This document shows positions 44,328 through 51,491 of a stretch of DNA of 64,000 nt, one piece after another. Source of the DNA: JAHFUI01 sp039931615. Its GTDB lineage: Bacteria; Acidobacteriota; Vicinamibacteria; Vicinamibacterales; CAVVIG01. Under the pieces are notes generated by a model. That model was not told the origin of the DNA and made no database searches. It worked only from the letters and a program-made list of their open reading frames with translations. Position numbers and translations under genes: made by a program. How positions within the stretch are numbered: the stretch's first letter is position 1; each line of letters opens with the position of its first letter. The DNA lies in NCBI GenBank assembly GCA_039931615.1, contig JBDTRR010000029.1:1-64000 (forward strand). Reading direction: 5' to 3'.

Positions 44328-44381
44328 AAGCGACCGGTCACCGGCGAGGCACGGCGTAGCCAGTATAATCTGTCGTTCCCC

Positions 44382-44837
44382 ATGGATCTGACACTTCCTC
44401 TCGACAACGCGGCCATCGAACGGATCCTGCTGCACCGATACCCGTTTCTGTTCGTCGATCGGATCACTGAGTTCGACGTCGACCAGCGGATCGTCGGCAT
44501 CAAGAACGTTTCTCTCAACGAGCGCTACCTGTCGCACTCGACCAACGGTGCGCCGGTCCTGCCGCCGACCATTCTGACCGAAGCGGTGGCGCAGGTCGGC
44601 GCCATCCTGATTCTCGCCAAGCCCGAAAATCGCCAGCGCCTGATCGTCTTCGCCGGCATCAAGCGCGTCCGCTACCGCCGGCCGGTCGTCGCCGGCGACG
44701 TCGTCGAAATTGAAGCGACGGTCCTCCGATTGCGCAGCCGCATGGGGCTGTTGAAGGGGGTCGGACGGGTGGACGGCAACGTCGTGATCGAGGGCACGAT
44801 GACCTTCGCCCTCGACGATCCGGCCAAGACTCCTTAA
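44382..44837 (+). CDS. FabZ-like hotdog-fold 3-hydroxyacyl-ACP dehydratase
   Basis: The 151-residue protein resembles FabZ: I-L-L-H-R-Y-P-F-L-F-V-D-R-I near the N-terminus, then the active-site strand with H52 and E67, and F-A-G-I-K-R-V-R-Y-R-R-P-V-V-A-G-D near the end. FabZ removes water from 3-hydroxyacyl-ACP in fatty-acid elongation. However, the normally conserved G-H-F-P-G-x-P-V-M-P-G reads S-H-S-T-N-G-A-P-V-L-P-P here, so this may be a diverged paralogue rather than the main fatty-acid enzyme. A TATAAT box (44364-44369) lies 12 bases before the ATG. Confidence 0.82.
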   Translation: MDLTLPLDNAAIERILLHRYPFLFVDRITEFDVDQRIVGIKNVSLNERYLSHSTNGAPVLPPTILTEAVAQVGAILILAKPENRQRLIVFAGIKRVRYRRPVVAGDVVEIEATVLRLRSRMGLLKGVGRVDGNVVIEGTMTFALDDPAKTP

Positions 44838-44845
44838 GGAACCTG

Positions 44846-44930
44846 GACGTCTTGAGGGCCGGAAATCCGTGCGAACGAGTTACTTTTCTCGGCCGGCCTT
44901 CAAGACGTCTCGCCCCGCCGGAGGCGGGGC
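44846..44930. repeat. Long inverted repeat plus GC hairpin at the 3' end of the FabZ-like gene
   Basis: GACGTCTTGAGGGCCGG (44846-44862) pairs with CCGGCCTTCAAGACGTC (44893-44909) with one mismatch, around a 30-base spacer. A second perfect hairpin, GCCCCGCC-GGA-GGCGGGGC, follows at 44912-44930, and then A-rich bases. It lies between convergent genes and may terminate both. Confidence 0.8.
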
Positions 44931-44933
44931 AAA

Positions 44934-45009
44934 ACAACGCTGCCACTAGCGCGGCGGAGCCAAGACCCGCTTCCCGTTTCGCGGCGGTCTGGGGCGGAGC
45001 CTCGCTAGT
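44934..45009 (-). repeat. 76-base dispersed repeat, copy B
   Basis: This is the inverted second copy of the repeat at 17661-17736, with 64 of 76 positions identical by hand count and no gaps. It lies between the FabZ-like gene and the leftward gene that ends at 45010, abutting that gene's stop. Unlike copy A it is not inside a likely coding region. Confidence 0.85.
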
Positions 45010-45639
45010 TCAGTCGGAGGTGCTCTTAAGGACCAGGGCGGCGGAGCCGAGCTTGGCCGCCCGCGCCGCCCATTTCGCCCACGCGGCTTCCGGCCGGAAG
45101 TAACGATAACCGTCCAGCAGCGCCGGCGCGAGCACGAGTGCCGCGATGGCGCGCTCGTCGACGCCGGCTGAATCGGCCATCCCGCGGGTGTCGCGTTCGA
45201 CCGGTCCGGTCCTGCCGAACGCCACCGCCGCGTAGCCGATCGACGTCAGGATGTTGAACGCCAGTGCGCCCTTCGCCATCGGTGCATTGGCGTGCCGCAA
45301 CATCGGCCGGCGGGTCAACAGAATCTCGTTCCACGCCTCCTGGACCCAGAAGCCGGCTGAGGAAATCGCCAGTTCGCGCCGCGGCGACAGGTCGCTGCGG
45401 TGGGTAATGGCGAAGAACGGAATGCCGCCCAGTTCCACACGCTTGATGCCCGGCTTGGCGTCGAATGCGAAATCGAGAACGAGATGCGCCGACTCATGCA
45501 CGGCGAGTCCGAGAGCGGCGCCAGCCAGGAATTTCACCACGCTGGCGGTGCGATGCGCTTTTGGCCGAGGTTCTGATGCTGAAATCGGCTGCGCGCCAAG
45601 CGGGCGAGCCAGCGTCACCAGCGTCAGCGCGACCATCAT
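45010..45639 (-). CDS. Membrane-associated protein with an HEXXH motif
   Basis: The protein has an N-terminal hydrophobic stretch ending L-G-A-Q-P, then a second hydrophobic segment holding H-E-S-A-H (F-L-A-G-A-A-L-G-L-A-V-H-E-S-A-H), and more hydrophobic segments to the C-terminus. An HEXXH inside a membrane helix suggests a membrane metalloprotease, but the other S2P signatures (such as LDG) are not seen. Upstream in-frame ATGs at 45732 and 45753 exist. I choose 45639 since it gives a normal signal peptide and leaves room for a promoter before the divergent gene at 45752. Function is unknown. Confidence 0.62.
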   Translation of the reverse strand: MMVALTLVTLARPLGAQPISASEPRPKAHRTASVVKFLAGAALGLAVHESAHLVLDFAFDAKPGIKRVELGGIPFFAITHRSDLSPRRELAISSAGFWVQEAWNEILLTRRPMLRHANAPMAKGALAFNILTSIGYAAVAFGRTGPVERDTRGMADSAGVDERAIAALVLAPALLDGYRYFRPEAAWAKWAARAAKLGSAALVLKSTSD

Positions 45640-45751
45640 CGCGCCAAGCAGGTGTGTGGCACCTCTGTTGCACTCGGCTGTATTCGAAATCTGGGTCGAC
45701 CGGGCCCATCGTGACCGTAGTGCGGTCGTCATCGAATGAAGGAGGCAGCGC

Positions 45752-45901
45752 ATGTTAGAAACCGTCGCCATCGTCCTGCTCGTGCTCTGGCTGCTCGGAG
45801 TGGTGAGCGGCTATACGTTGGGCTATTTCATCCACGTTCTGCTCGTCATCGCCATCGTCTTGTTTCTTGTCAGACTCATCAGCGGTCGAAGAGTCGTCTG
45901 A
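45752..45901 (+). CDS. lmo0937-family (DUF5670) small membrane protein
   Basis: This 49-residue protein is almost wholly two membrane helices. It opens M-L-E-T-V-A-I-V-L-L-V-L-W-L-L-G, has the turn V-S-G-Y-T-L-G-Y-F-I-H and ends R-L-I-S-G-R-R, which matches the lmo0937 family closely. A strong AAGGAGG Shine-Dalgarno (45739-45745) lies six bases before the ATG. Members are widespread and often stress-linked, but their function is not known. It is divergent from the HEXXH gene, and a palindromic repeat follows 60 bases after its stop. Confidence 0.9.
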   Translation: MLETVAIVLLVLWLLGVVSGYTLGYFIHVLLVIAIVLFLVRLISGRRVV

Positions 45902-45961
45902 CGGCGGCGCAATTCTCGAGCGAACTTCCTTACCTCGAGCGGACGTCCTTACGGAGTCTTG

Positions 45962-46024
45962 CGTACGTGGGGTCCGCCTTGAGGCGGACCCTCCCCCGGT
46001 CCGGCTAAGAGCGGGCCCACGTCC
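45962..46024. repeat. Palindromic repeat element with one intact and one decayed hairpin
   Basis: GGTCCGCC-TTGA-GGCGGACC (45971-45990) is intact. The second hairpin, GGTCCGGC then GCGGGCC (45998-46017), has lost full pairing. GTACGTGG and CCACGTCC form the outer ends. It lies between the small membrane protein gene and the PCYCGC gene. The rest of the gap 45902-46152 shows only a TAAAAT box (46138-46143) nine bases before the next start. Confidence 0.85.
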
Positions 46025-46152
46025 AAACGAGCTCATCATTCCCAGGCCGCTCCCACAGCATACCGGTAAGCGTCGCCGGGATTATTCACCGCCCTTAACC
46101 TCGAGCGGAATTTCTTCGAGAATGGCGCCAGCCGCGGTAAAATACTTTGCTT

Positions 46153-46776
46153 ATGTCAAAGCCACCACGGAAAGCCCAGACGCCGCCATCGTCGACGCCG
46201 CCGCCTGCTGCTCCGAAGTCCCGAGGCATGCTGTTCGCCGCGGCCGGGGTGGTCGCAGCGGCAGCCCTGGTCGCCGGCACGCTATATATGCAGCGGAGCA
46301 CTGCGCAGCCAGAAGCAGTGGCGCAGGCTGCGGCAGCGGTTCCGGCCGCTGCTCCAGAGCCTGATGCTCAGCAGGCGGTCCTCAAACCGCACCCGCAAAC
46401 CGAATTTCCTCCGCTTCGGCTGCCCGGTTATGCCCTGCCGCGGCCCTCGGAAGTGATCACCGCGGCCTACCGATTTGCCGCCGAGCACCCCGAAATCCTG
46501 ACCTACGTGCCGTGCTTCTGCGGCTGCGAGCGCAGCGGCCACAAAGGCAACCATGACTGCTTCGTCCAGAAGCGCGGCGCCAACGGCGACGTCACCGAGT
46601 GGACCGAGCACGGCATGGAGTGCACCGTGTGCATCGACGTCGCGACGCAGGCCGAACAGATGTTCGCCTCGGGCGCCTCGGTGCGCGACATCCGCGCGGC
46701 CGTCGAAGCCAAGTGGGGGTCGACCGGAGCGCAGAACCACGCGCACACGCCGACGCCCGACCCGCCCGGGAACTGA
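46153..46776 (+). CDS. PCYCGC-motif membrane-anchored protein
   Basis: The 207-residue protein has a short cytoplasmic N-terminus, one membrane helix (about 26-46), an alanine/proline-rich linker and a conserved domain. Y-V-P-C-F-C-G-C gives C121, C123 and C125, followed by H130, H134, C136 and a later M-E-C-T-V-C pair. This is the PCYCGC family, whose cysteine/histidine set suggests copper or other metal binding outside the cytoplasm. The ATG at 46153 follows TAAAAT by nine bases with no Shine-Dalgarno. A GC hairpin (46797-46826) follows the stop. Confidence 0.85.
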   Translation: MSKPPRKAQTPPSSTPPPAAPKSRGMLFAAAGVVAAAALVAGTLYMQRSTAQPEAVAQAAAAVPAAAPEPDAQQAVLKPHPQTEFPPLRLPGYALPRPSEVITAAYRFAAEHPEILTYVPCFCGCERSGHKGNHDCFVQKRGANGDVTEWTEHGMECTVCIDVATQAEQMFASGASVRDIRAAVEAKWGSTGAQNHAHTPTPDPPGN

Positions 46777-46796
46777 GTCACCGCCGGCTGGCGGCT

Positions 46797-46826
46797 GGAG
46801 GCGGCTGCTCTCCTTCTGCCGCCTCC
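46797..46826 (+). terminator. Stem-loop between the PCYCGC gene and the hybrid kinase, possible terminator
   Basis: GGAGGCGGC and GCCGCCTCC form a perfect nine-base-pair stem with a 12-base loop. It starts 20 bases after the stop at 46776. There is no T-run, only a pyrimidine-rich stretch, so termination is plausible but may be weak. Confidence 0.55.
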
Positions 46827-46852
46827 GGTCCTCTTCTCCTGTAATTGGCATC

Positions 46853-48367
46853 GTGGACCGGCGCGCCGCGGCGTTCGCGCGTCTCTTCAATAGCGTCCGC
46901 GCCGGGGTCTACATCGGCACCCTCGGTTCCGAGACCACTGCGACCATCGCCGCCAATCCTCATCTGAAGCTGGTCTTCGGGTACTCCAATGAGGTGCCCG
47001 AGTCGGAGATCCGCCCACTCGATCCGGCGCGCTTCGTCGACCCGCTGGCCCGCGTCGCCCTGGTCGAACGCCTGATCGCGGCTGGCGCGGTGACCGATTA
47101 CCTGCTCCGCTTGCGCCGCGCCGACCAGACACCGGTCTGGATCGAGCTGACGGCGCGGGCCGGGCCGCCCGCCCCGGACGGCACCCTCCGAGTCGAAGCC
47201 CTGATGCGCGACGTCAGCGAGCGAAAGAAGCTCGACGATGAGACGCGCGATATCCATCAACAGCTGCTGCAGGCCGAGAAGATGGCGGCGCTGGGCCAGA
47301 CGATCTCCGGCGTCGCCCACGAATTGAACAATCCGCTCGCGACCGTTCTGAGCCAGGCCGAGCGGCTGTCGCAGAAGGCCACGCTGGACGACTCGCTCCG
47401 CCGCGGCCTGGAAACCATTCTCAGCGAAGCAGAGCGCGCCGCCCGCATCGTCCGCAACCTGCTCACCTTCGCCCGCAAACGTCAGACGACGCGCGCGATG
47501 GTGGACGTCAATCAGATCGTCCGCGAGACGCTGGCGCTCCGATCGGACGAACAGCGGGGGGCGCACATCAGCGTGAGCGATGCGCTGACGGACGGCCTGC
47601 CGCGGGTGTTCGCCGACGGCCAACAGATCCAGCAGGTGCTGCTCAACCTGATCGTCAACGCCGAGCAGGCGATGCTCTCGGCCAACGGCCGCGGCATGCT
47701 GGTCGTTCGGACCTGGCACGACGCCGAACAGGAGTCGGTCGCAATCGAGATCACCGACGATGGTCCGGGGATCGCTGAGACCGTCCAGCCGAGGATTTTC
47801 GATCCGTTCTTCACAACGAAAGAGGTCGGGAAGGGAACCGGATTGGGTCTGACCGTCGCCTACGCGATCGCGCAGGAACACGGTGGGCGAATCCGGCTCG
47901 AGTCGACGCCGGGCTCGGGCGCGTCGTTCTGCCTCGAACTGCCGGTCATCGGCGCCGGCCTGACGCAGTCACCAGCGTCGCGGCCCCCGCCCGAACCGGG
48001 CGCCGGCGAATCAATCCTGGTCGTGGAGGACGAGACGGCGCTGGGAGATGCGTTGGCGGAAGCGCTGCGCGATGCCGGCTACGTCGTGGCGCGCGCCGCC
48101 GACGGCGAGGACGCACTGGCCGCGGTCATGACCCGTCAGTTCGACCTGGTGATTTGCGACTTGAAGATGCCGCGCCTCGACGGCCGGGCGTTCTATCGCG
48201 CGCTGGCTCGGGCGAGGCCGGAACTGAGCAAGCACGTCATCTTCGTGACCGGAGACTTGGCGGGAACCGACGCGGAACAGTTCTTCAGGGATAGCGGCTG
48301 TCGCTGGCTGGCCAAGCCGTTCCGGCTGGCCGATCTGTTGAGCGCCGTCCGCGAGGGCTTGAACTGA
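46853..48367 (+). CDS. Hybrid histidine kinase: PAS, HisKA, HATPase and receiver domains
   Basis: The 504-residue soluble protein has a PAS-like sensor (about 1-125), a HisKA domain with the phospho-accepting histidine in V-A-H-E-L-N-N-P-L-A, and a HATPase with the N-box N-L-I-V-N-A-E-Q-A, the G1 motif D-D-G-P-G-I and G2 G-T-G-L-G-L. After a proline-rich linker comes a receiver domain with the aspartate in V-I-C-D-L-K-M-P. There is no membrane segment, so it senses an internal signal. GTG 46853 is the likely start. Its last 83 bases overlap the convergent sigma factor gene. The target regulator is unknown; the NtrC-type gene at 50093 is the nearest candidate. Confidence 0.9.
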   Translation: MDRRAAAFARLFNSVRAGVYIGTLGSETTATIAANPHLKLVFGYSNEVPESEIRPLDPARFVDPLARVALVERLIAAGAVTDYLLRLRRADQTPVWIELTARAGPPAPDGTLRVEALMRDVSERKKLDDETRDIHQQLLQAEKMAALGQTISGVAHELNNPLATVLSQAERLSQKATLDDSLRRGLETILSEAERAARIVRNLLTFARKRQTTRAMVDVNQIVRETLALRSDEQRGAHISVSDALTDGLPRVFADGQQIQQVLLNLIVNAEQAMLSANGRGMLVVRTWHDAEQESVAIEITDDGPGIAETVQPRIFDPFFTTKEVGKGTGLGLTVAYAIAQEHGGRIRLESTPGSGASFCLELPVIGAGLTQSPASRPPPEPGAGESILVVEDETALGDALAEALRDAGYVVARAADGEDALAAVMTRQFDLVICDLKMPRLDGRAFYRALARARPELSKHVIFVTGDLAGTDAEQFFRDSGCRWLAKPFRLADLLSAVREGLN

Positions 48368-49190
48368 CGATTCCCGTCCCGTACGTGCGCGCCGCCGCCT
48401 GGGCCGCGCGCGGGCGCAGCGCTGCTTTCAACATCGTTGGTCTGGCGAGTGCGCGCCGCATCTCGACCACCTGCTCCAGTCCCGGCTGGCCGAGCGCGTC
48501 ACGGAGCCGGCGAATCGCCCGCGCGTGGAGCTGTGACACCCGCGACTCGTTGACGCCGATTTCCGCGCCGATCTGTTTCATCGTCGCTTCGCCGTAGTAG
48601 TACAGGCCAATCACCTTGCCTTCACGCCGCGGCAGCGACTGAATCGCGGCGCGGACCCGCTCCCGGGTTTCCAGCTTCTCGTAAGCAGAGTCGGGCGAGT
48701 CCGGCCCGGAGGGTACCAGCACCGCGGGCAGCGTGCCTTCGGCGAAATGCTCGCCGGTCGCCAGCGGTGAAGTCGATTCGATGGTGTTGATCCGGACGAT
48801 GGTGCGGCTCAGACGCTTCTCGTCCGATCCGACCCTGGCGGCGAGATCGGCGATCGACGGCTCGTGGCCGAGCTCGCGGCGAAGCGCCTCGCGCGCGGCC
48901 TCCAGCTCGCGGCGCTGGCGGCGGACGCCGCGCGGCCAGGCATCGCGCCTGAGCGCGTCAATCATGGCGCCCCGCACACGCCGTTCGGCGAACGTTTCGA
49001 ACTTGATGCCGCGGCCCTCGTCAAAGCGGTGCGCCGCATCGATCAGACCGAGCACCCCATCCTGCACCAGATCGCCGACGTCGATGGCGTTCGGCATCGA
49101 CGACGCCATCCGTCGCGCCAGCGCTTCGACGAACGGCAGGCTGGCGGCAATTCGAGTGCTCTCACCGGCGGGAATGGGATCAACGCGCAT
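48285..49190 (-). CDS. FliA/WhiG-type RNA polymerase sigma factor
   Basis: The 301-residue sigma-70 family protein has region 2 (V-G-D-L-V-Q-D-G-V-L-G-L-I-D-A, then F-A-E-R-R-V-R-G-A-M-I-D-A-L-R), region 3 (E-L-G-H-E-P-S-I-A-D-L-A) and region 4 with the helix-turn-helix (Y-G-E-A-T-M-K-Q-I-G-A-E-I-G-V-N-E-S-R-V-S-Q-L-H). R-G-A-M-I-D and the spacing mark the FliA group, which often drives flagellar genes, but no such genes are in the window. About 55 residues after region 4 are low in complexity and read antisense through the end of the kinase gene. AAGGAGC precedes the ATG. Confidence 0.92.
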   Translation of the reverse strand: MRVDPIPAGESTRIAASLPFVEALARRMASSMPNAIDVGDLVQDGVLGLIDAAHRFDEGRGIKFETFAERRVRGAMIDALRRDAWPRGVRRQRRELEAAREALRRELGHEPSIADLAARVGSDEKRLSRTIVRINTIESTSPLATGEHFAEGTLPAVLVPSGPDSPDSAYEKLETRERVRAAIQSLPRREGKVIGLYYYGEATMKQIGAEIGVNESRVSQLHARAIRRLRDALGQPGLEQVVEMRRALARPTMLKAALRPRAAQAAARTYGTGIVSSSPRGRRSTDRPAGTAWPASDSRYP

Positions 49191-49478
49191 CGCGGCTCCT
49201 TCGGCACGCCGTCGGACGGCGGTTGTTGGCGACTCTGCTCGATGTTTCCGACGGTTGCGCAGATCGCAACAGAAATACCAGCCACGGGGGCCGCGGGTTC
49301 CCGGCTCCAGATCATCGATGAAGATGCGCTAACTGTCTGCGAACGCGAGGGTTGGAGACGCGATCGATATCGCGCGTAGCCCGGTGGGCCGTAGAGAGGC
49401 GCCGGTCCGCTGCGTCAAGGCATTGACGGTACGGGTTGAGGATCGTCAACGCTTTGGCGGCGAGGACCTCGTCGCGTG
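49191..49478. other. Intergenic leader region upstream of the sigma factor gene
   Basis: No gene is supported in these 288 bases. Two TTGACG strings on the minus strand (49444-49449 and 49413-49418) could be -35 boxes, but I see no matching -10 at a good distance. The last part holds the AAGGAGC Shine-Dalgarno of the sigma factor gene. Confidence 0.5.
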
Positions 49479-49733
49479 TCAGCGAGGATCGGTTTCCGCT
49501 TGCACAGTCTGACGGCGGATGTGATTTGCCGTCTCCAGGGCGTCGAGCGCGCTGGCGACGACCTGGGCGGCGCGGGCCCGGTTCATCTCGTCCGCGGACT
49601 TTGCCTCGAGCAACTCGGCGTGCGCGAGGATGATGCCGAGCTGGTTGTTGAGGCGATGAAAGAGGAGTCGCAGCTCCGGTGCGTGATCCATCGGACTCCT
49701 CGCGAGCAGTTCTTCGACGGTGTGCGGCGGCAT
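49479..49733 (-). CDS. DHp-only (HisKA-like) small protein, possible phosphotransfer protein
   Basis: This 84-residue protein is essentially one helical hairpin. The first helix has L-L-F-H-R-L-N-N-Q-L-G-I-I, which resembles the H-box of histidine kinases (usually H-E-L-N-N-P-L), and A-E-L-L-E-A-K follows. The second helix runs to the end. There is no ATPase domain. The residue after His is Arg instead of the usual acidic one, so the protein might accept or pass on a phosphate, as Spo0B or ChpT do, rather than autophosphorylate. The ATG overlaps the stop of the HTH gene by one base (TGATG), so the two are coupled. Partner regulators would be the genes at 46853 or 50093. Confidence 0.7.
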   Translation of the reverse strand: MPPHTVEELLARSPMDHAPELRLLFHRLNNQLGIILAHAELLEAKSADEMNRARAAQVVASALDALETANHIRRQTVQAETDPR

Positions 49734-49951
49734 CAGGGGCGGGTCCGTCCTTCCACCTCCCACACAGCGTCGACGGCCGGCTGATTGGCACGATGCGGGT
49801 CGCGCCACAGCGTGTCGGCAAAGATGCGCACCGATCCGCCAGCGGTGCGGACGTAGTCGATCTTGCCGCTCGACAGCCAGTTGTAGATGGTTCGCCGGCT
49901 CACGCCAACCAGCTCACAGGCCTTCATGATCGAAATCGTTTTTCGTTCCAC
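49733..49951 (-). CDS. Excisionase-type helix-turn-helix DNA-binding protein
   Basis: The 72-residue protein is a MerR-like winged helix of the excisionase type: I-M-K-A-C-E-L-V-G-V-S-R-R-T-I-Y-N-W-L-S-S-G-K, then V-R-T-A-G-G-S-V-R-I. No integrase is near, so it is more likely a local regulator than a phage excisionase. A GTG start follows GGAGG by ten bases, and TACAGT upstream may be its -10. It is coupled to the DHp-only gene and divergent from the NtrC-type regulator; the 141 bases between them also hold the hairpin TGCCGGCG/CGCCGGCA (50015-50039), a possible operator. Confidence 0.85.
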   Translation of the reverse strand: MERKTISIMKACELVGVSRRTIYNWLSSGKIDYVRTAGGSVRIFADTLWRDPHRANQPAVDAVWEVEGRTRP

Positions 49952-50092
49952 TGGCGGCTCGCCTCCGGGAACTGTATCGGACCAGCAGGCCAGTCTCTAC
50001 AGGTACCTTGAGAATGCCGGCGGAGCGGCTTCGCCGGCAGTCGATGCTGGACAGCCGCCAGCGCCGGTGTCAATATGTTGGCGGGCTTCTAA

Positions 50093-51487
50093 GTGCCTGA
50101 TATATCGAGACATCTGCTCCTGGTCGAAGACGAGGCCGCGCTGCGGACGGCGATCGCCGAACAGCTGCACGACCGCGGCTACCGGGTCGAGCAGGCCGAA
50201 TCGGGCGAGGCTGCAATCGCGCGCCTGAACGAGTTCGCCTACGACATCGTCGTAACCGACCTGCGGCTGCCCGGGATCGACGGGTCCGCCGTGGTCGACG
50301 CCGCGGTGGCCCGCTACCCCGACATCATTGCCATCGTGGTGACTGGATATGGGACGGTGAAGGACGCCGTCGAAGCGATCAAGCGAGGTGCGATCGATTT
50401 CGTCAGCAAGCCGTTCCAGATTGACGAACTGCTGCACGTCCTTGATTCGGCGATCGAACAGCGGCGGCTGCGATCGGAGAACGCCTATCTGCGGGCGCAG
50501 CTGGATGGACGCCATCGGTTCGAGGGGATCGTCGGCAAGAGCCGGGCGATGACCGATCTGTTTCAACTGCTGGAGACCGTGGCGGCGACCAACAGCACGC
50601 TGCTGATCACCGGCGAGACCGGCACCGGAAAAGAGATCGTCGCGCGGGCGATTCATCACAACGGGCCGCGCCGCATGCACCGGTTCGTGGCGCTCAACTG
50701 CAGCGCCATCCCGGAAACCCTGCTGGAGGCGGAGCTGTTCGGCCATGTGCGCGGCGCCTTCACCGGAGCGAGCGCCAACCGTCAGGGCCGGCTCGAACAG
50801 GCGCACAAGGGCACGCTGTTTCTCGACGAAGTCGGCACGATGAGCCCGGGGCTGCAGATGAAGCTGCTGCGCGTGCTCCAGGAACGGGAGTTCGAACGGG
50901 TCGGCGATTCACAGACGACCAGGGTCGACGTCCGCGTGATTGCCGCGACGAACAACGATCTCGGCCGGATGGTCGCCGACGGCCGGTTCCGTGAGGACCT
51001 CTTCTACCGCCTGAACGTCATCCCGGTGCAGCTGCCCTCGCTGCGCGAACGCAGGGAAGACATTCCGTTGCTGGTGCGGCATTTTCTCGAACGGTTCGCC
51101 GGCGGGGACGGTCCCTCGCGCCCGCCGCTCATCGTTGCGCAGGACGCGATGCGGCAGCTGATGGGATACGCCTGGCCCGGCAACGTCCGGCAGCTCGAAA
51201 ATGCCGTCGAGCGGGCGGTCGCCCTGAGCGCCGGCCGAACGCAAATCGAACTGGGCGATCTGCCCCAGGAAACGCGGCCGTCCCGGGAGCTGCCCTCGTC
51301 GACCGTCGCGCTGCCGGCGGAAGGCCTCGACTTCGAACGGTTCGTCAGCGGTATCGAACGCGAGCTGATCCAGCAGTCGCTCGAGCGGACGGGCGGGAAC
51401 AAGGGCCAGGCGGCGAAGCTCCTGCACCTGAAGCGAACCACGCTGGTCGAGAAGCTCAAACGGATCGCCCGGGATCAGGTAGGCTGA
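50093..51487 (+). CDS. NtrC-type sigma-54-dependent response regulator
   Basis: The 464-residue regulator has a receiver domain with the phospho-accepting D56 (V-V-T-D-L-R-L-P) and an AAA+ domain. The AAA+ domain has Walker A (I-T-G-E-T-G-T-G-K-E), the sigma-54 contact loop G-A-F-T-G-A, Walker B (L-F-L-D-E-V-G) and R-E-D-L-F-Y-R-L-N-V. A C-terminal Fis-type helix-turn-helix (G-N-K-G-Q-A-A-K-L-L-H-L-K-R-T-T-L) follows. All parts needed for activation of sigma-54 promoters are intact. The GTG start is not supported by a strong Shine-Dalgarno. The next gene begins four bases after its stop. Confidence 0.95.
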   Translation: MPDISRHLLLVEDEAALRTAIAEQLHDRGYRVEQAESGEAAIARLNEFAYDIVVTDLRLPGIDGSAVVDAAVARYPDIIAIVVTGYGTVKDAVEAIKRGAIDFVSKPFQIDELLHVLDSAIEQRRLRSENAYLRAQLDGRHRFEGIVGKSRAMTDLFQLLETVAATNSTLLITGETGTGKEIVARAIHHNGPRRMHRFVALNCSAIPETLLEAELFGHVRGAFTGASANRQGRLEQAHKGTLFLDEVGTMSPGLQMKLLRVLQEREFERVGDSQTTRVDVRVIAATNNDLGRMVADGRFREDLFYRLNVIPVQLPSLRERREDIPLLVRHFLERFAGGDGPSRPPLIVAQDAMRQLMGYAWPGNVRQLENAVERAVALSAGRTQIELGDLPQETRPSRELPSSTVALPAEGLDFERFVSGIERELIQQSLERTGGNKGQAAKLLHLKRTTLVEKLKRIARDQVG

Positions 51488-51491
51488 GGAC

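Noticed and set aside
49733..49951. Excisionase-like gene considered as part of a prophage or integrative element
   Set aside because: No integrase, attachment site, tRNA gene or phage gene is near; it is more likely a local regulator.
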